Below, piece after piece: positions 1 to 12,700 of a stretch of DNA of 64,000 bases (positions are counted from its first letter, which is position 1; each line of letters begins with the position of its first letter). The notes under the pieces are model-generated. The model was given only the letters and a program-made list of their open reading frames with translations, searched no databases and was not told the origin of the DNA. The translations under genes were made by a program, and so were the position numbers. The DNA comes from Bedellia somnulentella (lineage: Eukaryota; Arthropoda; Insecta; Lepidoptera; Bedelliidae): NCBI GenBank assembly GCA_963576735.1, contig OY755174.1, positions 7,440,001 through 7,504,000 of the forward strand. The letters run 5' to 3'.

Positions 1-360
1 ACAAATAAGTAGATAAATTAAAATATATTTTTTATATAAAAAGGACATTAAAACAACAGTTACATTTTTTACCGTTTTTATAATGGTTTGAAATAATTTG
101 TGTGCGAATCTAATTCGAAATGGTTAGTTTTTTTAGTAAATATAAAGGATCTGTTCTCACTTTGAGATTTCTATATTTAATCAATTAAAATAAATTGTAT
201 CCATCTCATCTGTTCTGTTATTGATACTTCAAGATATTGTTGTAAATTTCCATACAAATTCACATTACACGGCGGGACACTCGGCTCAGTTAATAATGAA
301 AAAGACTAATAACACATTTCATCACATTAAAACTAAAACATTTATATTCTTCCAAAACAG

Positions 361-3300
361 ATGATGAATCAGAACAAAACGATGACGACGATGATGATGA
401 TGATGGTGAAGACGATGATTTTTTGGAACAAGATGACTTAGATGAGGTCGCACCTATTGTAGAAAGAATAACCGCGCCTTCCGGAAAACCTTTTGATGAG
501 GTATAATAATAATAATAAAACTCTTTATTGCACATTACAAAAAAACAACAATTACAAAAAAAAGATCGGTACAAAAGCCAAAGTACAACTGGCGGTCTTA
601 TCACTAAGAGCGATCTCTTCCAGACAACCCATACTATATACTATACTATACTTATAATTTTATTCCTAAATCTAATAGCTTTTTAAGTATGTGATACAAA
701 GTAATAACTTAAATCCGTACACATGCACATAACTTTTGTGGGCTTAACAATTTCATTTTTTATGTAAAGGCAGATAAAGCAATAAACATACATTCAAACG
801 ATAGTCATAAGTTAATAATGTAATTTCTGATGGATTTGGGCATTGTGCAGTTTGTCTTCAACTGTTAATAAGAAGTTTTAATTCAGCATTTAATTGTGTT
901 TATCTATTAAAATTGTGTAAGACAAAAATAATTTGGGAAATTTTTCTTAGATTGAGGAAGACTCGTCTGAACGCCCTCCTGATACATTAGCTGAAGAGGA
1001 AGAATATGAAAGACGTCAGGAACAACTGCGAAAGGAACAGGAAGAAGCATCACACGGTGAGTATATTTAAGTAATTTAAATCTTTTTGTTCATGAAAACC
1101 TCATGTGGGGATTATTACTAATAAATAAAGGAAAGAAAAATTTCGACACAGGCGGGAATGGAACTCGCGACCTCGGGTATACGCCCCGTTGCTCTGCCAA
1201 TTGAGCTACCGTGTCAATGGCTGTCAGCGCGAAATTCTTCTATCCTTTATTTCTTTCACACGTTTAAGTAGTGTTTGCGTTTCCTACCTCCGAATTTTTT
1301 ACTAATTCGGAAATTTTTCTTTCCTTTATTTATAAGTATATTTAAGTTTTCAAGTTAGAGATTTATTTTCAACATTTAATTGCGTAAAACTATTTGCATA
1401 TCTCTTTAATGCTATTGTTTATTGGTGTCGTTTGATAATATTATTTCGGAAATAAGACTAGTTAGCAGAAACAAAATTGATACTTATATAACTTCTCGTT
1501 GTTTAGCACGTAACTGCTTAGATTAAACTAGCATGATAGTTGGTAGTTACTAACTAAAAACTAATAAAAACTTAATTAAAATAATTCATAACAATTTCTT
1601 GACCTGTTTTATTACCTTACTAAATTATTATGTCTATGTACATTATTATGTTATATTTTACAAGTTTGAAAAATTTTTTCACCTTTATTTTATTTGTAGT
1701 GATAATGTAGACATGCTGCACTGTTGGTAAATTAGCTTATATAGTCCGAGTTTTCGTATGTTTATTTTCCAATGATGATATTGAATTTAAGCATTATAAG
1801 TATTATGAATTTATTTTAAAAAATTCGAAAGATTAAATATTAACTTTGTTAAGATTAATTATTAAATTTATTAATTTGCTGTGTAGCGTCGGCTTATTAA
1901 AGTCCCATTTCTTCCGGTGGGTGTACGTAAGAGGCGACTAACGGTATTGGGGCTTTTTAAGGGATTTTTGGGCGATGCGGTTGGAGACCCATCACTAACA
2001 ATCATTATTTTACCATCTTTTCCCCACGCAACTTCAAAAAGTGGCTGAGGAATTTCTAATTCCTTAGCTCTGGCTACCCCTTCTAGGGATTTATAGCCGT
2101 GAGTACATGTATGTATGTATCAACTTAAAATATAGCTCAATGAGGTACGCCTTATTACGCTTATTTCGCCATGTATAGTATGTCAAGTACAGCATAAAAG
2201 CGATACGGTCTTACCAACCTTTTCTCGAAGCGATTCAGGCCATTTTCAACCTCCTGATAGCTTAATTCCTCAATTAAGTTATAGGAAGGTTAAAAAATAT
2301 AAGCCTTAATTTCAGTCACTTGTGTAAGCCGCCGAGAAAAGTAAAAAAATCTGATCTGATAGTGTAAGTTCTTTTCGCTGCGAACAGCTTTTTATAAAAT
2401 CAATATTTTTAGACCCTAATCATTCTGGTATACTTGCTATCATAATAGTATGATGTATCTGTTTCAAAATATTGACTATCTAATTATCTTTACTTAAGAT
2501 CAAGACTTATTTATGACATCTTAACACAATCTATTATAACAGTATGAAGAACTTTTATTGTATTAACTATAAAGAAATATATTAAAACCTAAAAACAAAA
2601 CTGTGTACAATTCTTTCTCTTTCACATCCTTGACGGTTTTAAAATATAAAAAAAAAACGTTTTGATTTTCTTTAGTTAACGCAAAAATATTTGAATCATA
2701 TATGAATAGCCTCTTAAATTTTTACTTTTAAACATATTCTCAAGTGGAACGATCAAACAACATTCAATGCAATTCTTACGCACAATAAGTGCAAGACGCC
2801 TATAAAGTAAAGTATACTTACCGGCTGGGCATGTGTTGCAGTGTGGCTGAAGGTGGTAGTGGGCGGGGCGCTGCTCGCGGCCACCCATGCTGTCCTCAGG
2901 AGGGCCGCCGCCCCTCGCGGTGCGTATACCTTCGTACCATTACATTGCCCATTGCCCACATTTATGTACATAAAAATCTTTAAAAATGATAAAAAATGGT
3001 GTTTCAATTCCTACAAGTCTAAAGATTGCTTATCAGTATTTGAAGTTATTCCTGTGATTAAATCAATATATAATGGATATACGCACTTTTTCCATTTCCT
3101 CATCACCTTTAACAGTTATGGATAAAACTTGTATTTTTAGAGTATTTAATCTTATCACTTCATTAAAATATCGAGTACGTTGTACGCCGTTTTAAGCTCC
3201 AGTGGTTGTTACCAATGAAATACATTTAACAGATGAAGCTGAAAACGTAGAGGAAATAGCTGAGGAACCGACACTCACCGATCGTCGGTTGACTTTGACT

Positions 3301-6300
3301 TCTGAACAAGTCCCAACACCACCTGGTAGAGTACAATTACATAAATTCATATGATATTTAATTAAACGAAAGACTTTATAATCTATAACGGTTTATATCG
3401 CAGCTCCGAAAAAACCGGATCTACCCCCACAAAGGAGTCCTATTCAAGAAGAAATAATGAAACAAATCCCATCTATTATTCAATCAGCTCCTACACCATC
3501 TCAAAGAAGTATTGAAGAAGATTTTGAGGAACAAGAAGAAAACGTTAGTATATTACTGTGACGAAGCATGTAGCATACTAGTTACAAAATAAAATAGTGA
3601 ATTCTAAAATACATTACAGGAAACAAGTGAAAAAGAATTATACAGTGACGAAGAAATTGATGAAGAAGAACCGGAAATCGTCGAAAATGAAATGGAAGTT
3701 GAACCAAATCCCAATAAATCAAATACTCCAGAAGTTGATGATAATGCTGAAATTCCAGACGATGTAGAAATCATTGAAGAGGAAGACATTGATGAGGAGT
3801 TAGAGGACGAAGAAGAAGATGAAGAAATATCAGATGTTGATGATGCTGAGTTGCTTAGTCGTTTGGAGGCAAAATATGGGAGATTACCTGAAGGAGAAAA
3901 ACCAAAACAAAGTAAACACGCGTTTAGCCGTGTGTTTATCAAACTAATGAAGCATGTGTTACTTTCTCGTTCTAACTACTGCATTTTGGTCTAACACTCT
4001 AACCTAGCGTAAGTCAATTAATATTATTGTTTTCTGTTTTCAATCACGCGACACCAATAAGCACCGTTTAAATTTAAACAATATTTAACTATTAAGTTAT
4101 TGACACTATCTGCTACGTTTGTGATCGCCTGTAGATAAGGAGACCTTCGAGTTAATACAAATGTATGTTATTTCAGAAGATGGTGGAAACAGTATAGACG
4201 ATGATTGGCCAGGCGAGCCAAATGATCCGTTCTGGAAGCAAGAGCTTGATAAAGCTGAACGAGAAGTCCAGCAGGTATAAAAGTTCAATATTAAAATAAG
4301 TAAGGTATAAACTTAAATTGTGGCAAAGGACGAAATATTGCGTTGCGTCGCCACACTTTTTACAAAAAAAATAATGAACTGTAAAATTAAGCAATTATCA
4401 TTGTTCGAGTATCCAAAAATCGACATTCGATTAACATTGCATGAGCATGAATTTGTTTACTGGTATTTTTTGTAATCCCTCTCAATTCCTTTAAATTAAC
4501 CATGGATACAAAAACAATGTTTCTTGATAAAAGCCTTTGATACCATCAACTTAGAATCACTACAATGCCCAGATAGATATATAATCTTTTTCTACCTGTT
4601 TTAGGACTGGCTGGAATAAGACTTTGATACTAATATACCAAAAATCCCCTCTCCCCTCATTGTGCCATTTTTTTGTTTCGTATGTGTCGTTTCGAGGTAG
4701 AGCCAAGTGCTCGCACCCAGCACTGCTCCCCTCGAGGCGACGCTGTCGATATTTAGATGTGTGTGTAAGTGTGTGTGTGTTACTAACTGGTTAGGGATCG
4801 TATATGCGTGCGGTGGAGCGCGTTACTATGAGTGAGCTAGCTGGCTCGGCTCGGGCTCGCTGGATTGCCGCCAAAGCCTACGATGGACTGGCGGAAGTAA
4901 AACAAGACAATGCTCTCCTGGGACGAGCCATCACAGCCTACCTTCACGTGCTCAAGATGAATGAACGACTCTCCGATAAGAAATTGCTCGAAATCGCTGA
5001 AAGGACGCTCGACAGAATACAGTTTAGAGGTTGGTTGATTTTGCTAATATCGTTTTGGGTTGGAAGATTCTTATTTATTTACAATGTTTAGTTTAGATTC
5101 GTAAAGTTTAAGCTTATCAAGTCACTGACCAGCCCATATTTTCGCTAAAAGGGGAAGCTAGAGCTTCACAATCAGAAATCACTTAACCACTTTTGGGATT
5201 TGAACGGGAAAAAGATATTAAAATGAAGGTCTCCAGTCACAACGCCCACCAAATTTCTATATTAATATGGTTATTGTGTAAGTTGTTCTTAGTTATTTTT
5301 AATTTAAAAACTCGTAATGAAATGGTGATCAGTGCTTTGTTCACTTTGTAGATTTAGAAGACCTGTGAAATTCAAAACACGATTAGAAAAGAAAAGAAAA
5401 GATTTTTTTTTATTTAGCACACATATACAGTATTCAATGACATAATTTAAAGAAATGGTTTCGCTAAATTGGGCCCACAATCAGCAATTTCTGATTTGTG
5501 TATGAGTATACACAAAATCAGAACTGGTTTTCATTATGAGCCCTACATGGTGATGACAGTACGTCAGCAGCTATTTATATAAACTAGAAAATTAAAAACA
5601 AGTTAGAACAACCAAACAAACATTTTCACTTATTACTAAGTCAATAATTATCAAAATTCTGAATAAAAAACAATTGTGTATATGACAGCCCAAGTTATTT
5701 AAGTATTCAATCCACAATAATGTGACAAAGTTTTCTAGAGTATATTGTGAATATATAAAGAGGGAATGGTGATCATTTAAATAATAATTTTATTCCACTG
5801 TTGAAAACTGGCCTTTAACATTTATTACATGCTACTATAGTAATTCGTTTTAATTGGGTATCAGAGAATAACATAAACGTTCATACCCAATATCCCCGAA
5901 GGGGTTGGCAGAGGTACTAATACTTCTAAACATCACGTGACTTTGTCACCTGGTGTTCAGAGTACCGAGTAGTTTAAGGACAGTGTACTCACGTGTTAGG
6001 GGGCAGGCCTATCGCCGTGTTGTACGAATACACATACACACTAAGTACAACTCAGCCATGTGGATTTCCTCACGATGTTTTCCCTCACCGTTAACAACCA
6101 TGATAAATTAACCACACATATGTCTTTAGAAAAAACAAATTGGTGTAGGCGCGACCCGGGATTTGAACACTAGTCGCTTGCACGTTAACCGGTGTTCTAC
6201 CCATTGAGCTATCACGTCGTTATCACGTATAATTGGGTATCAAAGTGTTATTTTTATTACATTCACTTGAAATTTCTTCAGGAACCTACTTAGCAGCAAA

Positions 6301-9300
6301 ACCTGTGTATAGACTTTTGGTAAGAAGATTTCCTAGTGATCCAACCTATCGCAATAAATGGAGTATTTGTTATCTCATGGCTAATAGGTGAGCTTATAAT
6401 TTTTAAAAGATGTTTATTTTGCATGTCAAAATATATAGAGTATGACCAATTGATGGATTCAAAACACGATTACATACATACATATACTCACGCCATTATT
6501 TCCCATTGGGGTAGGCAGAGACTATTGATCGCAACTTTGTACGATCCTGGCAAACCTCTCTAGCTTCGTTTACATCCATCAATCTTTTCATACATGCTCT
6601 TTTATTCTTCATACTTCGGGCGCCGGCCTTTTAGAGCACACACTCTATTAGGTCCAAGTGTGTACTCCGTGGTCGTCCTCTACTCACATTACCTTCCACA
6701 TTGTCTCTATAAATTTCTTTTACCAATTTACTGTCATCCATACTCCTTCTTCTATCTTTCTTCTATCTTTTCTATCTTTTTTACAATATCATATTTTACG
6801 CCGCAACTTTCACGAATCACGTCATTTCTCACACGATCACATAACCTTACATTATAAACTTATCTGTGAAACCTCATCTCTACTGCATTCTCTTTGCTCT
6901 CATGCTTCTTCTGCCACACCCAACATTCGCTTCCATACATAAGCGTAGGAACAAGAACAGCATCATGCACTGCCATTCGAGCCTTTTCAGACACCGACTG
7001 ACTAGACATGAGACTATTCAAAGCTCCATTAATCGCATTAACCTTTTCCACTCTTCTTTCGATATCTTCATCACACTTTCCATCCCTAGTAAACAAACTT
7101 CCCAGTTATACAAACTTTTTCACTTGTTCCACTTTCTTACTATTAATTTCAATCACGCATTCGGTCATATTCTCCTCTCTCTCAAAAACCATGGTTTTGG
7201 TTATATCCATATTCATCCTCATTCCCTTTCTTTCAAAAGATGCTAATGCAATATTCATCATCTCTTGCAACTCTTCAACCAACTCTTAATCACGATTATT
7301 TGATTGCAAATCACAGCCATGGTGTTTGAGGCAAAGTGGTGAATGAAGTACACAGAGGTGGTGCTAATAGCAAAGCCATACCTTTAATGATACCTTTAAA
7401 TGTTCCTGAATATAATAATAATAACAATAAGATTTTATTTGCCTCTTTAAAATACAGAACTACATAAACAACATGAGAAAAACACAAAAAGACAAAATGG
7501 TTTAGAGCTCGGTCTATTCACTTTAAGCGGATAGCGCTGATTTTCAGCTCTGACCATGACTTAAAGCTAACTTAAAACGTTCGTAATATCAATAAACGTT
7601 CTTGTATTATCACGATCAAGTTTCGCCGTGAGAGAGCGGACTAAAATAAAAGAGAGGAACGATCCGACTAAGTGCCATCCAGCGAGCATTTTGTAAATTC
7701 GAAGGATTGTTATTCCTGATTGATAAACATTCTAAATTTGCTTATCATCTGTAGCAATTTCCCTCACAAATTAAATAAAAGAAATATTCATGACACTGCA
7801 CTATAATGAGATGAAATGCCACATCAGTTTTTGGTTAGATTAGATTTTTTTATTAAATTAACTTCGTTACACAGGCTTTTCAGAGGCATATTTTATTATT
7901 TGCATTAATAGAACCCTTTTATATTTTTTAGTCAAAATACTCAAAATTTACTAAAGACATTTGGTTATTTAGTACACGTTAAAAAATCAAACTTGGAACT
8001 GAGTGGTTTACTTACAAGATTTAGAGGCGTGTTTTGTGACCCTCAGGATGGGAGTAAACATTTTAGGATTAAATTATTTTTCCTTGTGTCTGTTTAAATA
8101 TTTGTCAATATTCATATTCGTGAAAAGTACATAGAATATAGAGTCAATTTAAACTATATTTTATGACTGTTTGTCCTCAGAAACGATCTTGCCGAAGAAG
8201 TACTTAAAGAAACACTTGAACTTTGGCCAGACGATCGTGTAGCGCTTGCTCACTACGCTTTTGTAATAAAAAGCAAAAGCAACGACCGTTTAGAGGAAGC
8301 AGTGGCCCTATTTTATAAGGCTTTGGACGGCGACTCTGGTCCAGCTAATGAACCTCGCTTCTACTACCATCTTGGAGACGCCCTTCTTCTTTTAGGCCGG
8401 CACGAAGAGGCGCATGAAGTCCACAAACGAGCGGCAGCTTTAGGCCATTTCTTGTCACCCTCGCAGCGCTCACTATACAACGTTAAAAGACTGAAAAGCC
8501 GACCCTGGTGGAACGTTGAAGAAACTCCGTATGCTGGCCTGGCTAAATCACTGGAAAACTCTTGGAGAGATATCCTCAAAGAAGGTGAAGCGGCGCGAGC
8601 GCTTTATATGGAAGAAAAAGAAGGTAAATTTCATGATTGATAATAGTAGTGGATGATTGACTTCCAAAAGTATCTTATTAATTTTTAATACTCTGGCAAT
8701 TTTTTTTGGTATTTATAGCTGTAAGTATAGGTGAATGAATTTTCATTACTATCAATCAATAAAATATGACAATGCTCCCTGATAATTAAATGTCATACCT
8801 CTTATTTTATTTATTTTACTGTATATTTTGGTTCTAAAACTGACATATAAACATCCTTTTGTCTAAAGGTATATGCCCTTTTTGCAATTAGTGATTCAAT
8901 TTATTACTTATATTACAACATCGTAATAGTCCCTTTCTTTCGTAGGACTAAGATCGCGCGGCGAATGGTCCCAACTAGACTTATTCGTGCGCGGTCGCGA
9001 AGTTGAGGGACGATGTTCTCGCGCGCCTGTCACGTGCGCAGTGGTTCGTAAGGGGTTAGGAGGTGGGGGGTGTCGCCGCGGTCAAGTCAAGTTTAGCTTA
9101 TTGGAACCCGGTACGCATGTACGTCCGCACGTGGGGCCTACCAATTGTAGACTTAGGATGCATCTCGCGCTCAGCAATACCACTGATACATATTTGCGGG
9201 TGGATCGGGAAACCAGGTGAGTTGTGTTTTAATTTTGAATGACAATCAGTTGAATTATCTTCCGTAAACCAACTTTGCAGAGAAGTTTTTCTTTTAATTT

Positions 9301-9745
9301 GACCTTTTTTATATATATTCCGTTTGTTATCACACTTAACTGAAAACTACATCTTGACTATGTTTAAAACTGAAGGAAGTCTAAAAATTACAACGTATTC
9401 AAACACATTATTTCAATACCTCTATTGATTGTGGAACATTATCCGAGTTACTCCCCCCCTTTTAAATTGTGAATATAAAATATAAATATCGTTATAATAT
9501 GCATGACGAGTATATCATATAGTTCAAAATCTTTTAAATTCCTTCTTTACCGCACAAGACATAAAATGCCCTAGAAATGTACATTTCCTTCCAGGCAATG
9601 GCAAGTAGGCAAAACGCTGTTGTTCGACGACAGTTTCGAGCACGAGGTGTGGCACAACGGCACGGGCAGCCGCCTGGTGCTCATCGTGGACGTGTGGCAC
9701 CCGGACCTCACGCCCGCCGAGCGGAGGTCCTTGCCCGCTATATGA
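361..9745 (+). CDS. ASPH: Aspartyl/asparaginyl beta-hydroxylase, 5'-incomplete multi-exon gene
   Basis: This 2-oxoglutarate/Fe(II) oxygenase hydroxylates Asp/Asn in EGF-like domains in the ER lumen. Phase-consistent exons are 361-500, 951-1056, 2842-2919 (doubtful), 3203-3325, 3404-3543, 3620-3911, 4177-4274, 4795-5029, 6282-6387, 8181-8623, 8946-9216 and 9595-9745. Exons up to 4274 encode a very acidic, low-complexity luminal segment rich in Asp/Glu runs, as in vertebrate ASPH. Exons 4795-8400 read as TPR helices (e.g. RFYYHLGDALLLLGR). The catalytic part follows with SLYNVKRLKSRPWW, CRRGQ and HVGPTNCRLRMHL. The iron-binding histidines are predicted at 9128-9130 (PHVGP) and 9641-9643 (SFEHEVW). 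The protein ends TPAERRSLPAI, then TGA at 9743-9745, matching the family's usual C-terminus. The cytosolic N-terminus and start codon lie before the window. Introns hold SINE and LINE pieces. The identity is firm; exact acidic-region splicing is less so. Confidence 0.95.
505..640 (-). mobile_element. LINE-like 3' end fragment
   Basis: An (AAT)n run followed by AAACTCTTTATTGCACATT and A-rich sequence resembles, in reverse, the 3' end of a LINE with TTATT-type tail. It sits in an ASPH intron immediately after an exon donor. Short and not assignable to a clade. Confidence 0.35.
1118..1330 (-). repeat. tRNA-like sequence within an inverted-repeat element (family C)
   Basis: A tRNA-like block (1145-1215, minus; T-arm half GCGAGTTCCATTCCC) is flanked by inverted copies of AAATAAAGGAAAGAAAAA and its complement. 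Sister copies lie near 16075, 17089 and 21466. The T-loop has decayed and the anticodon arm does not fold normally, so this is a repeat rather than a working tRNA gene. Confidence 0.7.
1878..2119 (+). mobile_element. SINE family A copy, full length
   Basis: Starts GCTGTGTAGCGTCGGCTTA, contains GGCGACTAACGGTATTGGGG and the B-box-like GGTTGGAGACC (one mismatch to GGTTCRANNCC), and ends GGGATTTATAGCCGTGAGTA with a (TATG)n tail. It lies in an ASPH intron. Confidence 0.85.
2842..2919 (+). CDS. ASPH: Candidate ASPH cassette exon, hydrophobic
   Basis: Between the ASPH acidic exons lies a 78-bp stretch bounded by TTGCAG and CGCG|GTGCGT. It opens and closes in phase 1, exactly matching the flanking exons at 1056 and 3203, so it can be kept or skipped without changing frame. 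It encodes about 26 residues with a hydrophobic core VVVGGALLAATHAVL followed by basic RRAAAPR, which resembles a short membrane anchor. It is GC-rich while neighbouring exons are AT-rich, and the polypyrimidine tract is weak. In known ASPH the membrane segment precedes the acidic region, so its place here is odd. It may be an alternative isoform exon or a chance open stretch. Confidence 0.45.
5130..5245 (-). mobile_element. SINE family A, decayed fragment
   Basis: AAGGGGAAGCTAGAGCTTC and AATCACTTAACCACTTTTGG correspond to the tail half of family A in reverse, with many substitutions. Confidence 0.5.
5870..6226 (-). mobile_element. tRNA-derived SINE (family B), near full length
   Basis: On the minus strand it starts with a tRNA-like head (GATAGCTCAATGGGTAGAAC, then GTGTTCAAATCCCGGG). 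The body has GTGAGGGAAAACATCGTGAG, GGCCTGCCCCC and CTCTGCCAACCCCTTCGGGG. RNA polymerase III A and B boxes are recognisable in the head. Related copies lie at 21157, 40470, 43195, 45115, 55660 and 63352. Confidence 0.85.
6470..7290 (-). mobile_element. RTE-like LINE, 5'-truncated, decayed
   Basis: The minus strand encodes the C-terminal part of a reverse-transcriptase polyprotein (LFTRDGKCDEDIERRVEK, LMYGSECWVWQKKHES), broken by stops and frameshifts. It ends in a (TATG/CATA)-type tail at CTCACGCC. Clade assignment to RTE is by resemblance. The same family recurs at 29675 and 31485. Confidence 0.8.
7395..7580 (-). mobile_element. Possible LINE 3' end
   Basis: AATAATAATAACAATAAG followed by ATTTTATTTGCCTC suggests an inverted LINE tail; the rest is not recognisable. 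It lies in an ASPH intron. Confidence 0.3.
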
Positions 9746-12700
9746 CAACTGTCACGTCAGTTGCAAGGTAATATAATATATTGTATAGACAATGGTTAGT
9801 AGACGTGTGCCACCCGGACCTCACGCCCGCCGAGCGGAGGTCCTTGCCCGCTATATGACAACTGTCACGTCAGTTGCAAGGTAATATAATATATTGTATA
9901 GACAATGGTTAGTAGACGTGTGCCACCCGGACCTCACGCCCGCCGAGCGGAGGTCCTTGCCCGCTATATGACAACTGTCACGTCAGTTGCAAGGTAATAT
10001 AATATATTGTATAGACAATGGTTAGTAGACGTGTGCCACCCGGACCTCACGCCCGCCGAGCGGAGGTCCTTGCCCGCTATATGACAACTGTCACGTCAGT
10101 TGCAAGGTAATATAATAATAATATATTGTATAGACAATGGTTAGTAGACGTGTGCCACCCGGACCTCACGCCCGCCGAGCGGAGGTCCTTGCCCGCTATA
10201 TGACAACTGTCACGTCAGTTGCAAGGTAATATAATAATAATATATTGTATAGACAATGGTTAGTAGACGTGTGCCACCCGGACCTCACGCCCGCCGAGCG
10301 GAGGTCCTTGCCCGCTATATGACAACTGTCACGTCAGTTGCAAGGTAATATAATAATAATATATTGTATAGACAATGGTTAGTAGACGTGTGCCACCCGG
10401 ACCTCACGCCCGCCGAGCGGAGGTCCTTGCCCGCTATATGACAACTGTCACGTCAGTTGCAAGGTAATATAATAATAATATATTGTATAGACAATGGTTA
10501 GTAGACGTGTGCCACCCGGACCTCACGCCCGCCGAGCGGAGGTCTTTGCCCGCTTTATGACAACTGTCACGTCAGTTGCAAGGCAATATAATATATTGTA
10601 TAGACAATGGTTAGTAGACGTGTGCCACCCGGACCTCACGCCCGCCGAGCGGAGGTCCTTGCCCGCTATATGACAACTGTCACATCAGTTGCAAGGTAAT
10701 ATAATATATTGTATAGACAATGGTTAGTAGACGTGTTGCACCCGGACCTCACGCCAGCCGAGCGGAGGTCCTTGCCCGCTATATGACAACTGTCACATCA
10801 GTTGCAAGGTAATATAATATATTGTATAGACAATGGTTAGTAGACGTGTGGCACCCGGACCTCACGCCCGCCGAGCGGAGGTCTTTGCCCGCTATATGAC
10901 AACTGTCACGTCAGTTGCAAGGTAATATAATATATTGTATAGACAATGGTTAGTAGACGTGTGCCACCCGGACCTCACGCCCGCCGATCGGAGGTCTTTG
11001 CCCGCTATATGACAACTGTCACGTCAGTTGCAAGGCAATATAATATATTGTATAGACAATGGTTAGTAGACGTGTGGCACCCGGACCTCACGCCCGCCGA
11101 GCGGAGGTCCTTGCCCGCTATATGACAACTGTCACGTCAGTTGCAAGGTAATATAATAATAATATATTGTATAGACAATGGTTAGTAGACGTGTGCCACC
11201 CGGACCTCACGCCCGCCGAGCGGAGGTCCTTGCCCGCTATATGACAACTGTCACGTCAGTTGCAAGGTAATATAATAATAATATATTGTATAGACAATGG
11301 TTAGTAGACGTGTGCCACCCGTACCTCACGCCCGCCGAGCGGAGGTCCTTGCCCGCTATATGACAACTGTCACGTCAGTTGCAAGGTAATATAATAATAA
11401 TATATTGTATAGACAATGGTTAGTAGACGTGTGCCACCCGGACCTCACGCCCGCCGAGCGGAGGTCCTTGCCCGCTATATGACAACTGTCACGTCAGTTG
11501 CAAGGTAATATAATAATAATATATTGTATAGACAATGGTTAGTAGACGTGTGCCACCCGGACCTCACGCCCGCCGAGCGGAGGTTCTTGCCCGCTATATG
11601 ACAACTGTCACGTCAGTTGCAAGGTAATATAATAATAATATATTGTATAGACAATGGTTAGTAGACGTGTGCCACCTAACCGTGTGTAGGTCCGGCTCGG
11701 TGGATTCAAATGATTCGAATCTCTGCGTGAGCCTGATTGGCCTAACCGGCCCCACTCTTTCTTATCAGGTGCGAGTTCGCTTAACCGGGCCGCTCCGCAC
11801 CGGCTCGGTTCTATTGTTTTCGAACAACAGGCTTCAGGTTCAGGATCGGTTCGATTATTACCGTTACATTTGCTTGCTGAATGTGAGAGCGAGACAAGAA
11901 TGTAATACAATTTGAACTCGGGAGACAGAGACGAAAAGAGAGTTGTCCTTTTGTGTTCTTTGTTTGCCAATTTCGTTTAATAGATTTATCAATCTTTTCA
12001 TAAATAATGGTGTTCATTGTGATATTAGAAATACTTACGATAGTGTTTTATGTTGTGTAACTTTCTGATTTGCATATATTTATGTGTAGATATTGTTATA
12101 AGATGTTGTTAAGATGTTTCTAAATATTATTAATTTTTTTACATATGAATATTTGTATGTTAGCGAACCTAGCCTGTACACAAACAGAATCATTATACAT
12201 ATGAGTTAATTGATTTTTAAATGTATGTCAATAGCAATCGTTACGTTCCGCGAAGTAAGCGTGGTATTTTTTGGTTGTTTGGATTCAGTTCTGAATTTCT
12301 TAACCGAGACGGATTCGATAAGCGGTCCGGCCCGGTTAAGAGGATTCAGTACCGGAACTGAGCCTGAACCTGGTGATTCGAATCACCTCGCGGAGCTGGA
12401 TCTACCCAAGCCTAGTGCCACCCGGACCTCACGCCCGCCGAGCGGAGGTCCTTGCCCGCTATATGACAACTGTCACGTCAGTTGCAAGGTAATATAATAA
12501 TAATATATTGTATAGACAATGGTTAGTAGACGTGTGCCACCCGGACCTCACGCCCGCCGAGCGGAGGTCCTTGCCCGCTATATGACAACTGTCACGTCAG
12601 TTGCAAGGTAATATAATAATAATATATTGTATAGACAATGGTTAGTAGATGTGTGCCACCCGGACCTCACGCCCGCCGAGCGGAGGTCTTTGCCCGCTTT

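Noticed and set aside
361..380. ATGATGAATCAG as an ASPH start codon
   Set aside because: It immediately follows a splice acceptor and its frame differs from the acidic ASPH frame.
3604..3942. Ser-rich minus-strand ORF
   Set aside because: Complement of the acidic ASPH exon; GAA/GAT codons read as TTC/ATC/TCA serine-rich shadow.
6594..7289. Several overlapping plus-strand ORFs rich in Phe, Ser and His
   Set aside because: Complement of the minus-strand RTE-like LINE; no domain in the plus reading.
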